A stretch of DNA of 14,452 nt from JBJXFY01 sp046155815 (GCA_046155815.1 JBJXFY010000383.1:1-14452); one strand, 5' to 3'; shown: positions 7,433 to 14,410, numbered from the stretch's first letter. Numbers and translations are program-made. The notes: generated by a model not told the origin, from the letters alone.

Positions 7433-7461
7433 GGCCACGCCCCGGCGCCGCGGGCCTTTTT
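7433..7461 (+). terminator. Intrinsic terminator after acpS
   Basis: GGCC (7433-7436), a bulged A, and CGC (7438-7440) pair with GCG (7450-7452) and GGCC (7453-7456) around a 9 nt loop, followed immediately by five T. It lies 7 bp past the acpS stop, between convergent genes. The T-run is only on the acpS-sense strand, so it should serve the plus-strand operon. Confidence 0.6.
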
Positions 7462-7473
7462 CCAGGGCTTTTC

Positions 7474-8610
7474 CTACTCCACCGCCGCCTCGGATTCCGG
7501 CTCGTCCTGCGTAAAATGCGCGTCCGGCGCGCGGCGGCGCAGCTCCGCGATGAACCGCCGGGCGTCGTCATTGTCGCCGGAGAGGTAGAGGTTGAATCTC
7601 CGCCCCCCGACGACCGCGCCGGCGCGGGCCGCGCAACGCACGTGAAGCATGGCCTCATCCCACCGGGCCTCGGCGGGGGTGAACTCCAGCGCTTCGATCT
7701 CGTCAAAGCGCGCCGCGTCCAGCTCAAACTCACCATCGCCCGTGTCGGTGGTCCACGACATCACGCGCTCGTCCGTGAGCAGGTTCCCGTCGTCACGTAC
7801 GCCGATGATGTCGGTGGAATAGAAGAAAAGGATGTCCTCCCCCGGCCCGACGATTTCGCCCTTTTCGAGCGCGGACCGGATCCAGGCCGGCACGTCGTCC
7901 GCCGTGACCATCCCATAGGGCACGGCACGGAACGCGAGGAAGGCCGCCGCCGCCAGCACGAGGCCCCCAGCCGGCAGCACGGCCAGATGGGGCCAGCGGA
8001 GCCGCCCGTAGGCCGGGCCCTGCACGCCGGCGGCGTGGTTGAGCCGGTCAATGGCGCGCACGGCCGGCAGCAGCGGCAGGAAGCCCAGCAGGCTCAGCAG
8101 CCACCAGGGGTCCGGCAGCCAGTAACCGCCACCGTGCAGCGCCAGCACGGCCAACCACATCACCGCCTCGCGGAAGCCCGCGACGCGGCCCGACGCCCGG
8201 GCGATGTCCGCCAGCAGCGGATACAGCCAGATCCAGAAGAACAGCCCACGCCAGAAGGGCCGGATGCGGCACTGGTCGCGCTCCCGGACGTGCCGCCAGC
8301 CGCGCCAAGCCCACCAGATTTCATGCAGCCCGAGCGTGGTCACCCACAACACGACGAACTTCCAGGCCGCGACGTGGTGATAGCGCGACTTGAGTATGGG
8401 CGGAGCGGCCGGTTCGGGCCCGCCGGCGAAAGGCAGCCACGTTGTTGAGCCTTCCGGCAGCACCGAGTCGCCGGGCACGGCCTGTGCATGCAGTTCACCG
8501 TCGATGAGCGGGCCGGACACGCGCCCCTCGTGGTGCAACCAGTAACGCATCGCCTTGGGCTGGCCCGGGGCGGGATTGGGGGTTTGGCCAGTTTCGTGCT
8601 GCCGCGGCAT
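7474..8610 (-). CDS. GYF_2-type multi-pass membrane protein of unknown function
   Basis: The 378-residue protein has three visible parts. Residues 21-62 (MRYWLHHEGRVSGPL, then TTWLPF) look like a GYF_2 domain, a fold common at the start of bacterial membrane proteins of unknown role. Residues 80-230 hold about five hydrophobic segments. The first of these, WKFVVLWVTTLGLHEIWWAW, matches a pattern I associate with DUF4234-like proteins. Residues 235-378 are a soluble domain containing ILFFYSTDIIGVRDDGNLLTD, which may be PH-like. Starts at 8610 (MPRQH) or 8550 (MRYW) are both possible. I chose 8610 because it sits 16 bp after the upstream stop; neither has a strong Shine-Dalgarno. It is probably co-transcribed with the GDSL-like gene upstream. 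Confidence 0.82.
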   Translation of the reverse strand: MPRQHETGQTPNPAPGQPKAMRYWLHHEGRVSGPLIDGELHAQAVPGDSVLPEGSTTWLPFAGGPEPAAPPILKSRYHHVAAWKFVVLWVTTLGLHEIWWAWRGWRHVRERDQCRIRPFWRGLFFWIWLYPLLADIARASGRVAGFREAVMWLAVLALHGGGYWLPDPWWLLSLLGFLPLLPAVRAIDRLNHAAGVQGPAYGRLRWPHLAVLPAGGLVLAAAAFLAFRAVPYGMVTADDVPAWIRSALEKGEIVGPGEDILFFYSTDIIGVRDDGNLLTDERVMSWTTDTGDGEFELDAARFDEIEALEFTPAEARWDEAMLHVRCAARAGAVVGGRRFNLYLSGDNDDARRFIAELRRRAPDAHFTQDEPESEAAVE

Positions 8611-8626
8611 CACGAAACGGCGGGGC

Positions 8627-9742
8627 TCAGGACTTGCCCGGAGCGGCGGGCGCGGCGGCGGGGCCGATGCTGAAGATGATCTTCGGCGACGCGGCCGAAA
8701 GCTCCCAGACCTGCACATCGGCCTCGCCCAGCTCCGGGGAGCCAGTGCGGTGCAGGGCATGCCTTTTCGCGGCCGCCTCGCGCAGGCGTGCGGCCTGCGC
8801 CTCCCGCACGCGGGAGGTGACGTGCAGGCCGGCGGCCCATTCGTTGGCGCCCGCCGTGGCCAGCGTCTCGCCGTCGAGGCCGAGGGTCCAGTCACCGGGT
8901 TCGAGCTTCATCACACGGACGTTTCGGCGAGGGTCGGGGACGAGCGCGGGCCAGGCCTCTCCGTCGGGCGGCGGCGGGGAGGACTGCGGAACGTTGATGA
9001 GTTCGAGGCGGCGGATTCGGCCGTCACGCAGCGTGCGGTCCACCGTGCCAACGCGGGCTGCGAAGCGAAGGTCCTCCGCATCCAGGATCAGCGCGGCCTC
9101 CGGCAGTGCGAGTCCCAGTTCGCGCATCAGGACGTGCGCGAGCGCCCAGGCGGAGAGTTTCGGGGACGGGCTTCCGGAAGGCGCGACAGGCGCGGCGGCG
9201 GCGGCCGGCCGCAGGTCGAGGTGGGGCACGCCGCGCTTCCTGGCAATCTTCCGCACCGCCTCGGCGGCCTTTCCGTCGGCGGCCGGCGCGGTGACGAGCG
9301 CCAGCCGTGCGGTGCCGCGGCGGCTGAAGGGTTCCTCAAGGATTTCGCCGCACAGGCCGTCGAGGGCAGCCCCGGCTTCCGCCGCCTTGCCTTCGCCGAC
9401 GAAGAGGATGACCACCTCCGCCTGCTCACGCCGCAAAGCCTCGCGAAGCGCCTTCGCCGCGGGAAGGCCGGTGATCTCGTCCGAGGGCACGTCAGGGGTG
9501 CGGAGGGTGAGCTTCAGGTCAGGCAACCGAGACTGGAGCAGCGCCTCGAAAGTGCCGTCGGCGGCCAGCGCTTCGGCGGGGTCGCCGACGAGGATGACGC
9601 GGTCGCCGGCGAGGAACTGAACCGGCAGGGCGGGCGTTGCGGCCTGGGCCTGGGCGGGCGCGGCGGCCACGAGCGTTGCGGTGAGCGCCAGCAACCGGAC
9701 AAATCGCGCGAGCGCGGCGGCGGGGCGGTGGGCGGGCTTCAT
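8627..9742 (-). CDS. Exported GDSL/SGNH-fold protein lacking the catalytic residues
   Basis: The 371-residue protein has an N-terminal signal peptide (about residues 1-34, ending in an APAQAQA region). The following PVQFLAGDRVILVGDP (40-55) aligns with block I of SGNH hydrolases (usually GDS), with Pro55 where the nucleophilic Ser should be. Block III reads LFVGEGK (113-119) instead of GxND. The block V region reads SPKLSAWALAHVLMRELGL, without the Asp and His of DGxHLN. The C-terminal half (LEPGDWTLGLDGETLATAGANEWAAGL) resembles the beta module following the SGNH domain in PVC-group members. I infer a non-enzymatic homologue. The start at 9742 places the signal peptide properly; an in-frame ATG at 9775 adds eleven residues of no evident value. 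Confidence 0.8.
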   Translation of the reverse strand: MKPAHRPAAALARFVRLLALTATLVAAAPAQAQAATPALPVQFLAGDRVILVGDPAEALAADGTFEALLQSRLPDLKLTLRTPDVPSDEITGLPAAKALREALRREQAEVVILFVGEGKAAEAGAALDGLCGEILEEPFSRRGTARLALVTAPAADGKAAEAVRKIARKRGVPHLDLRPAAAAAPVAPSGSPSPKLSAWALAHVLMRELGLALPEAALILDAEDLRFAARVGTVDRTLRDGRIRRLELINVPQSSPPPPDGEAWPALVPDPRRNVRVMKLEPGDWTLGLDGETLATAGANEWAAGLHVTSRVREAQAARLREAAAKRHALHRTGSPELGEADVQVWELSAASPKIIFSIGPAAAPAAPGKS

Positions 9743-9808
9743 GGAATGCGGGCAACGATGCGGGCGGCCGGGCATGCCGCAACGCGATTCTTCCGGCGCG
9801 GAATCACG

Positions 9809-9837
9809 TTGGAGCCGGCCGCCCGCGGGCCTAGCCT
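9809..9837 (+). promoter_or_regulatory. Candidate promoter giving a nearly leaderless mRNA
   Basis: TTGGAG (9809-9814), a 17 bp spacer and TAGCCT (9832-9837) make a fair sigma70-type promoter. The downstream ATG is at 9844, so initiation 6-7 bp past the -10 box would fall on or next to the start codon. The 101 bp divergent gap also has a weaker minus-strand candidate (TTGCGG at 9782-9777, 16 bp spacer, CATCGT at 9760-9755) for the GDSL-like gene. Confidence 0.4.
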
Positions 9838-9843
9838 CGGCCC

Positions 9844-10305
9844 ATGCACTGGCGACGCGTCATGGCGCTGCTGATCGGCCTGGGCGGGTTCGCCGCGGGG
9901 GGCGCGCCGCCGCGCCTCGTGAAGGTGGTGCCCCTGCTGCTCGATGAACAGGGCCGCACCGCGCTGGCGCCGAGCCTGTTCGAGCGCGACGCCTACCAGG
10001 CCGAGCTGCGCGCCAACCGCGACCGTGCTTCCGGCGTCCGCTTTGACGTGCTGGCGCGGCGCGTCCCGCGCGACCGGCCTTTGACGTTGCGGCTGGAGCT
10101 GCGGGGCAGCGGCGGCCCGGAGACACGGACGGTCGAGGTGCCCTGGGATGGCCGGGGGCTCGTGGGGCGCTGGACCCGCGTGGACCTGACCGGCGAGGCC
10201 TTCCGCGATTTGGGGCAGGTGATCGCGTGGCGCGCCAGCCTCCGCGATGGCGGGACGGAACTGGCCGCGCAGCAGTCCTTCCTCTGGCGGGATGAGGTGA
10301 AGTAG
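9844..10305 (+). CDS. Small exported protein of unknown function
   Basis: The 153-residue product starts MHWRRVMALLIGLGGFAAGGAPP, a typical signal peptide with probable cleavage near residue 21. The mature part of about 130 residues alternates charged and hydrophobic positions and looks beta-rich (LTLRLELRGSGGPETRTVEVPW), possibly a small beta sandwich. I recognise no family or active site. A second ATG at 9862 would shorten the signal peptide but still leave one. The gene is divergent from the GDSL-like gene and convergent with the Rieske gene. The 60 bp gap to the latter has a short GGCGA/TCGCC hairpin (10326-10338) without a T-run. Confidence 0.75.
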   Translation: MHWRRVMALLIGLGGFAAGGAPPRLVKVVPLLLDEQGRTALAPSLFERDAYQAELRANRDRASGVRFDVLARRVPRDRPLTLRLELRGSGGPETRTVEVPWDGRGLVGRWTRVDLTGEAFRDLGQVIAWRASLRDGGTELAAQQSFLWRDEVK

Positions 10306-10365
10306 GCAGCCAATCCCAAGCGCCAGGCGAGCCTCGCCGTCGGTCGGCGTGGCCGCCGCGCCGCA

Positions 10366-11166
10366 CTAGCGGTTCTGAACGATGATCGAGACCGCAAAGA
10401 ACTCGGCCTCGGCGGCGCGCTCGACATAGAGCGTGGCGTCGCCGCCGGGAGCGCGGAAGGCGTTGGTCGTGGTGGCGCCGCCCGGAGTGGTCGAGTACGC
10501 GCGGGGCGCCCACGCTCCGTCCACGGACGAGCGGGCGAGCACCTGGTAGTCGAAGTTGCGGAGCGAGGGAAAGGACAGCGCCACGCGCCCGGGCTGGCCG
10601 TCCACGACGGCGTTGACCGCGACGTCGTAGGCCGGCACTTCGGGCAGCTCGATGAGCAGCGTGTTGCCGGCCAGTTCGTGATTGTAGGCCGGCAAGGCGC
10701 GATTTGCCGGGCCGGAAATGCGCGCGCCGGTGCCGGAGAAGACGGAGCTGTGGCAGGGGCAGGTGCCGCGCTTGGTCGAGGCGTTGTACAGGCCGACGGT
10801 GCAGGAGGCATGGGTGCACTCGGAGGTGAAGACGGAGAAGGCGCCGGCGTCGCGGTTCACGAAGATGGGCTTGAGCACGGTCTGCGTGCCGGCCAGTCCG
10901 AGGCGCACCGAGGCGAAGCCGGTAGTCGGCACCAGCGAGGGGAAGCCCGCGAGCGGCACACGGAGGACCGAATTTCCGGCGGCGGGGTTCACCGCGGCCA
11001 GCACGGTGGTGCGGCCGGCGGCGCCCGCGGCGGCGCTGACGAACAGCGTGCGCAGGAAGCGGCGGCGGGTGGGGGATTCGAGCAGGTTTTCCAGACGGTC
11101 CAGCGCTGGGCGCGGGCCGGTGATGCAACAGGCTTCGGCGGAGCAGGCGGGGGAGGGCAAGGTCAT
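10366..11166 (-). CDS. Tat-exported Rieske [2Fe-2S] protein with C-terminal beta domain
   Basis: The 266-residue protein has a twin-arginine signal TRRRFLR (33-39) followed by a hydrophobic Ala-rich stretch, so it should be exported folded with its cluster. The Rieske boxes are CTHASC (C117, H119, C122) and CPCHSSVF (C136, C138, H139). By analogy with bc1-type proteins, C117, H119, C136 and H139 bind the cluster, and C122-C138 form the disulfide. After about residue 175 comes a beta-rich region (RVALSFPSLRNFDYQVLARS...), resembling a C-terminal module I associate with verrucomicrobial exported proteins. No cytochrome b or c gene is adjacent, so the electron partner is unknown. The Tat motif is unusually far (33 residues) from the start, but no later Met is available. 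Confidence 0.9.
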   Translation of the reverse strand: MTLPSPACSAEACCITGPRPALDRLENLLESPTRRRFLRTLFVSAAAGAAGRTTVLAAVNPAAGNSVLRVPLAGFPSLVPTTGFASVRLGLAGTQTVLKPIFVNRDAGAFSVFTSECTHASCTVGLYNASTKRGTCPCHSSVFSGTGARISGPANRALPAYNHELAGNTLLIELPEVPAYDVAVNAVVDGQPGRVALSFPSLRNFDYQVLARSSVDGAWAPRAYSTTPGGATTTNAFRAPGGDATLYVERAAEAEFFAVSIIVQNR

Positions 11167-11211
11167 AGGGGCGGGCGAACCCGATCATCGGTGGAACAGC
11201 CCGCTCCCGGT

Positions 11212-11229
11212 GTCAAGCCGGCCCTTGAC
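11212..11229. promoter_or_regulatory. Inverted repeat of TTGAC between Rieske gene and ilvB
   Basis: GTCAAG (11212-11217) and CTTGAC (11224-11229) form a perfect 6 bp dyad around six bases. Read outwards, the arms give TTGACA on the minus strand and TTGACC on the plus strand, both good -35 boxes pointing at the two divergent genes. The -10 candidates at usual spacing are poor (CAATCT at 11248-11253 for ilvB). It could be overlapping divergent promoters or an operator. Confidence 0.35.
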
Positions 11230-11262
11230 CGTGCCGGGGCCGCCGACCAATCTCCGAGCGAC

Positions 11263-11340
11263 ATGAACGTCCTCGTACAGGTTCCCGCGGCGGCGCTGGT
11301 AGCAGCGTCAGGCCGGCCCGTCGGGTCCTGTCGCGGCTGA
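11263..11340 (+). CDS. ilvB leader peptide (attenuator peptide)
   Basis: A 25-residue frame begins MNVLVQVPAAALVAAS and ends at a TGA 89 bp before ilvB. Six of its first 13 residues are Val or Leu, end products of the pathway that IlvB starts. The Val codons include two GTA and one GTT, which appear uncommon beside the GTG and GTC that dominate nearby genes, so stalling would be sensitive to charged tRNA-Val. Its context decides the call: the peptide ends 18 bp before an intrinsic terminator and overlaps sequences able to form competing hairpins. The Shine-Dalgarno is weak (GAG at 11256-11258). There is no sign that the peptide itself has a function. Confidence 0.7.
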   Translation: MNVLVQVPAAALVAASGRPVGSCRG

Positions 11341-11370
11341 GACGCTTTGCGACGCCCACCCACGGCCGGC
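11284..11370 (+). promoter_or_regulatory. Transcription attenuator of ilvB (protector and antiterminator pairings)
   Basis: Three mutually exclusive pairings can be drawn. Region 1, CCCGCGG (11284-11290), pairs with region 2 (11318-11325) over 7 bp with one bulged T. Region 2, extended to 11312-11326 (GCCGGCCCGTCGGGT), pairs with region 3, ACCCACGGCCGGC (11358-11370), over 13 bp with two single-C bulges; this is the antiterminator. Region 3 otherwise forms the left arm of the terminator. A ribosome stalled at the Val/Leu codons at 11269-11283 would cover region 1 and free region 2. One finishing the peptide would cover region 2 and permit termination. Pairings were drawn by eye, without energies. 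Confidence 0.65.
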
Positions 11371-11388
11371 AGCGGTCGTGGGTTTTTT
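11359..11388 (+). terminator. Intrinsic terminator in the ilvB leader
   Basis: CCCACGGCC (11359-11367) pairs with GGTCGTGGG (11374-11382) in a 9 bp stem with one G-U pair and a GGCAGC loop, followed by six T (11383-11388). It points at ilvB and lies 41 bp before its start codon, so it would block ilvB unless the antiterminator forms. Confidence 0.8.
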
Positions 11389-11429
11389 CTTCCCCACCGC
11401 CCGCGCCGGCCAACCCCGAAACGAAAACC

Positions 11430-13277
11430 ATGACTCCGAACACCACCGCCGCCGCCCCGTCCGCCACCACCAACAACGCCGCCGGCCGCGAGGTCGGCCC
11501 CGCCATGTTTGGCCGCGACATCTTCGTCGAGGCCCTCGAACGCGAGGGCGTCGAGGTGATCTTCGCCTACCCCGGCGGCGCCAGCATGGAGCTGCACCAG
11601 TCCCTGACCAAGTCGCGCATCCGCACCATCCTGCCGCGCCATGAGCAGGGCGGCAGCTTCGCCGCCGAGGGCTACGCGCGCGTCACCGGCAAGGCCGGCG
11701 TCTGCATGGGCACCAGCGGCCCCGGCGCCACGAATCTGGTGACCGCCATCGCCGATGCCTATCTCGACAGCACGCCGCTGGTGGCCATCACCGGCCAGGT
11801 GCCGACGTTCATGATCGGGCGCGGCGCCTTCCAGGAGACGGACTTCTTCGGCGTCACTCTGCCGATCGTGAAGCACAGCTATCTCGTCACTGATCCGAAC
11901 GAAATCCCGCGCATCGTGAAGGAGGCCTTTCACATCGCGCAGACCGGCCGCCCGGGGCCGGTGGTCATTGATATGCCCAAGGACGTGCAGGAGGCGAAGG
12001 TGAAGCTGTGGTTCTCTGACAAGATCAACCTGCCCGGCTACAAGCCCGAGATGCCCGCCTGCCCGGACGAAATGAAAGCCGCCCTCGCGCTCATCATGGC
12101 CGCGCAGAAGCCCGTGCTCTACGTCGGCGGCGGCATCATCAGTGCCGAGGCCCATGCGGAACTCCTCGAATTCTCCGAACGCACCGGCATTCCCTGCACC
12201 AGCACGCTCATGGGTGTGGGCTGCTTCCCGGAGACGCATCCACTCTCCATCAAATGGCTCGGCATGCACGGCAGCGTGGCCGCGAACAACGCCGCCAACG
12301 AAGCCGACCTGCTGCTCGCTTTCGGCGTCCGTTTTGATGACCGCGTGACCGGCAAGGTGGACAAATTCTGCGAACACGGCAAGATCGTGCACATCGACAT
12401 CGACAGCGCCGAGCTGAATAAGAACAAGCCCGCGCTCCTCCCCATCCAGGCCGACATCAAAGACGCCCTCAAGCAGCTCAACGCCATGCTCGACAAAGCC
12501 GGCTGGAAGCGCCGCAAGTCCGGCTGGGAAAACTACGGAGCATGGCGTGACCAGGTCGCGAAGTGGAAGAAGGACAGCCCCATGACCTACGAGGAGGAGC
12601 CTGGCTGCATCGCCCCGCAGTACGTCATCGAGAAACTCTACGAGGTGTCCAAAGGCGACATCATCATGACCACTGGTGTGGGCCAGCACCAGATGTGGGC
12701 CGCGCAGTGGTATCACTTCGACAAGCCCCGGCGTCTCGTCACCAGCCTCGGCCTCGGCAGCATGGGCTATGGCCTGCCCGCCGCGCTCGGAGCCAAGTGC
12801 GCCTTCCCCGACATGGAGGTCGTTGATATAGACGGCGACGGCTCGTTCATCATGAACATCCAGGAACTGGCCTGCGCCGTGGCCGAAAACATCGCCATCA
12901 AAGCAATCATCCTGAACAACCAGCACCTCGGCATGGTCGTGCAGTGGGAGGATTTGAAATACAAATCCAACCGCGCCCACACCTTCCTCGGCAAGCTCGA
13001 CAAGCCCAAGGACATCTACCCCGACTACGTCAAAATCTGCGAAGGCTTTGAAGTCCCCTGCGAGCGTATCTTCAAAAAGGAAGACGTCGTCCCTGCCATT
13101 AAGCGGATGCTCGCCGCGAAGACGCCTTACGTGCTCGACGTCATGGTGCCCTACACCGAGCACGTCCTGCCCATGATCCCCGGCGGCATGACTTACAAAG
13201 ACATCATCACCAAACCGATCCGCAACGAGGACGGCACCAAGGGCTTCGGCAACATCAAGGTGGCCACCGCACTCTAA
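11430..13277 (+). CDS. ilvB: Acetolactate synthase (AHAS) large, catalytic subunit
   Basis: This ThDP- and FAD-dependent cytoplasmic enzyme makes 2-acetolactate from two pyruvates (toward Val and Leu) or 2-aceto-2-hydroxybutyrate (toward Ile). The 615-residue protein has all three ThDP-family domains. The N-terminal pyrimidine-binding domain has YPGGAS and RHEQGGSFAAEGYAR (catalytic Glu72), then GTSGPGATNL. The middle FAD-related domain has LYVGGGI and FGVRFDDRVTGK. The C-terminal pyrophosphate domain has DGDGSFIMNIQEL (GDG at 469-471) with the NN of the Mg-binding motif shortly after. Length is normal after a low-complexity N-terminal extension of about 25 residues. No small regulatory subunit (ilvN/ilvH) follows; the next gene is convergent. 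It lies behind the attenuator. The start codon has an A-rich stretch and no Shine-Dalgarno. Confidence 0.97.
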   Translation: MTPNTTAAAPSATTNNAAGREVGPAMFGRDIFVEALEREGVEVIFAYPGGASMELHQSLTKSRIRTILPRHEQGGSFAAEGYARVTGKAGVCMGTSGPGATNLVTAIADAYLDSTPLVAITGQVPTFMIGRGAFQETDFFGVTLPIVKHSYLVTDPNEIPRIVKEAFHIAQTGRPGPVVIDMPKDVQEAKVKLWFSDKINLPGYKPEMPACPDEMKAALALIMAAQKPVLYVGGGIISAEAHAELLEFSERTGIPCTSTLMGVGCFPETHPLSIKWLGMHGSVAANNAANEADLLLAFGVRFDDRVTGKVDKFCEHGKIVHIDIDSAELNKNKPALLPIQADIKDALKQLNAMLDKAGWKRRKSGWENYGAWRDQVAKWKKDSPMTYEEEPGCIAPQYVIEKLYEVSKGDIIMTTGVGQHQMWAAQWYHFDKPRRLVTSLGLGSMGYGLPAALGAKCAFPDMEVVDIDGDGSFIMNIQELACAVAENIAIKAIILNNQHLGMVVQWEDLKYKSNRAHTFLGKLDKPKDIYPDYVKICEGFEVPCERIFKKEDVVPAIKRMLAAKTPYVLDVMVPYTEHVLPMIPGGMTYKDIITKPIRNEDGTKGFGNIKVATAL

Positions 13278-14248
13278 TCCGGCTCCGGCACCGGCGCGGC
13301 CCTGGGGGCCGGCGGCGGATCGGAGGCCGGCAAAGCCTTTGGAATTTCAGGCTCCGCTGCCGGAGCCGGCATAGGAACCGGCAGCGGTTTCAGCAGCGCG
13401 CGAATGGATTCGCCGGGGATGCAGAACTTCACCACCATCTGCACATCGTCGTCCGGGTCTTTGCCCTTCTCGCCGTAGTAAGTTGTGCGGGTGCTGCACA
13501 CCATGCCCACCACGGCCCCGTGTTCATTCAGCACCGGACCGCCGCTGCTGCCGCGCGCGTAGTCCGCCGTGATGCACATGTATTTCACCGGCGGGGCTTT
13601 GGCATCGTCGCGCTGCATGGTGTAGCGGCTGATCTGGCCCTGCGTGAAGGTGTAGAACTGTCCGTCAGGATGACTGATGACACAGACCTTTTTGCCCACC
13701 GGCTCCTCCGCCGCCAGCGCCAGCGGCTGGAGGCCTTTGACCGCCACTTTGAATACGGCCACATCATTCACCGCATCCGCAGCGAGGATTTCCGTGACGG
13801 CATGGAACTGCCCCTCCCGCGTGAGAATGCCGAAAACCTCCTCCTTCTCCGCATCCTCGAAGACGTGATAATTTGTCACCAGCACCCCGTCCGGCGCCAC
13901 CACCCACGCCGTGGCCGGCTCGCCCGCGGTCCAAATGTCCCCGTCGTCAGACTTCCACGCCGAAGTGATGGCCACCACTCCCCCGCTGCATCCGGTGTAG
14001 ATTTCCTCCGGCTGCAAAACCGGCGCACTCGGCGGAGCCGGCGGCACGTTGCAGTTCTTGCGCTTCATCTGCCCCAGCAACTCCTTGCCGCGCGCCGCCT
14101 TGCCGTCATGCGCCAGCTTGAGGATCGCATCCTCCAGTGTCTTGAAGTGCCGCTCATCGTCTATGTACACCGGCGCGGGCTTTCCCGGCTCAGCGAGCGA
14201 GGTCGATCCAGGGATGAAAAGCGAAAGGCAAATGAGCAGGGGGCGCAT
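13274..14248 (-). CDS. Exported trypsin-like (S1-fold) serine protease
   Basis: The 324-residue protein has a signal peptide (residues 1-19, ending SLA), a helical and proline-rich segment to about residue 80, and a chymotrypsin-fold protease domain. The triad is visible: LVTNYHVF (H128), NDVAVFKV (D162) and ARGSSGGPVLN (S235). There is no PDZ domain, unlike DegP/HtrA; instead the C-terminus is a roughly 40-residue Pro/Ala-rich tail. Six cysteines lie in the mature part (66, 87, 189, 225, 251, 276), so disulfides are possible. It should act outside the cytoplasm; the substrate is unknown. Its stop codon overlaps that of convergent ilvB, the genes sharing 4 bp. Confidence 0.9.
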   Translation of the reverse strand: MRPLLICLSLFIPGSTSLAEPGKPAPVYIDDERHFKTLEDAILKLAHDGKAARGKELLGQMKRKNCNVPPAPPSAPVLQPEEIYTGCSGGVVAITSAWKSDDGDIWTAGEPATAWVVAPDGVLVTNYHVFEDAEKEEVFGILTREGQFHAVTEILAADAVNDVAVFKVAVKGLQPLALAAEEPVGKKVCVISHPDGQFYTFTQGQISRYTMQRDDAKAPPVKYMCITADYARGSSGGPVLNEHGAVVGMVCSTRTTYYGEKGKDPDDDVQMVVKFCIPGESIRALLKPLPVPMPAPAAEPEIPKALPASDPPPAPRAAPVPEPD

Positions 14249-14358
14249 GGAGTGGGGGAAACGGCGGCGACTCTCGCCCCGTCCGACTCACCCGCAAGGG
14301 AAGCGCAGCCCCGGTGCCGGGAGCGCCGCAGGACAACAAAAATTTCCGACTCCGCCCC

Positions 14359-14386
14359 TTGCAAGCGCCGGGGAGTCCCCTAATCG
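14359..14386 (+). promoter_or_regulatory. Weak promoter candidate for the tRNA gene
   Basis: TTGCAA (14359-14364) is followed after 16 bp by TAATCG (14381-14386), 24 bp before the tRNA. The -10 match is poor. The spacer contains a near-palindrome GGGGAGTCCCC (14370-14380). The rest of the 162 bp gap (14249-14410) shows nothing else I can name. Confidence 0.25.
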
Positions 14387-14410
14387 TCGGCCCGGTTTTT
14401 CCGAACGCAT

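Noticed and set aside
11163..13163. 666-codon open frame on the minus strand opposite ilvB, rich in His, Asp, Val and Gly
   Set aside because: It is the chance antisense of the highly biased ilvB codons, with no domain recognised.
13298..13310. GGCCC/GGGCC hairpin just past ilvB as its terminator
   Set aside because: It lies inside the coding end of the convergent protease, is short, and has no T-run.
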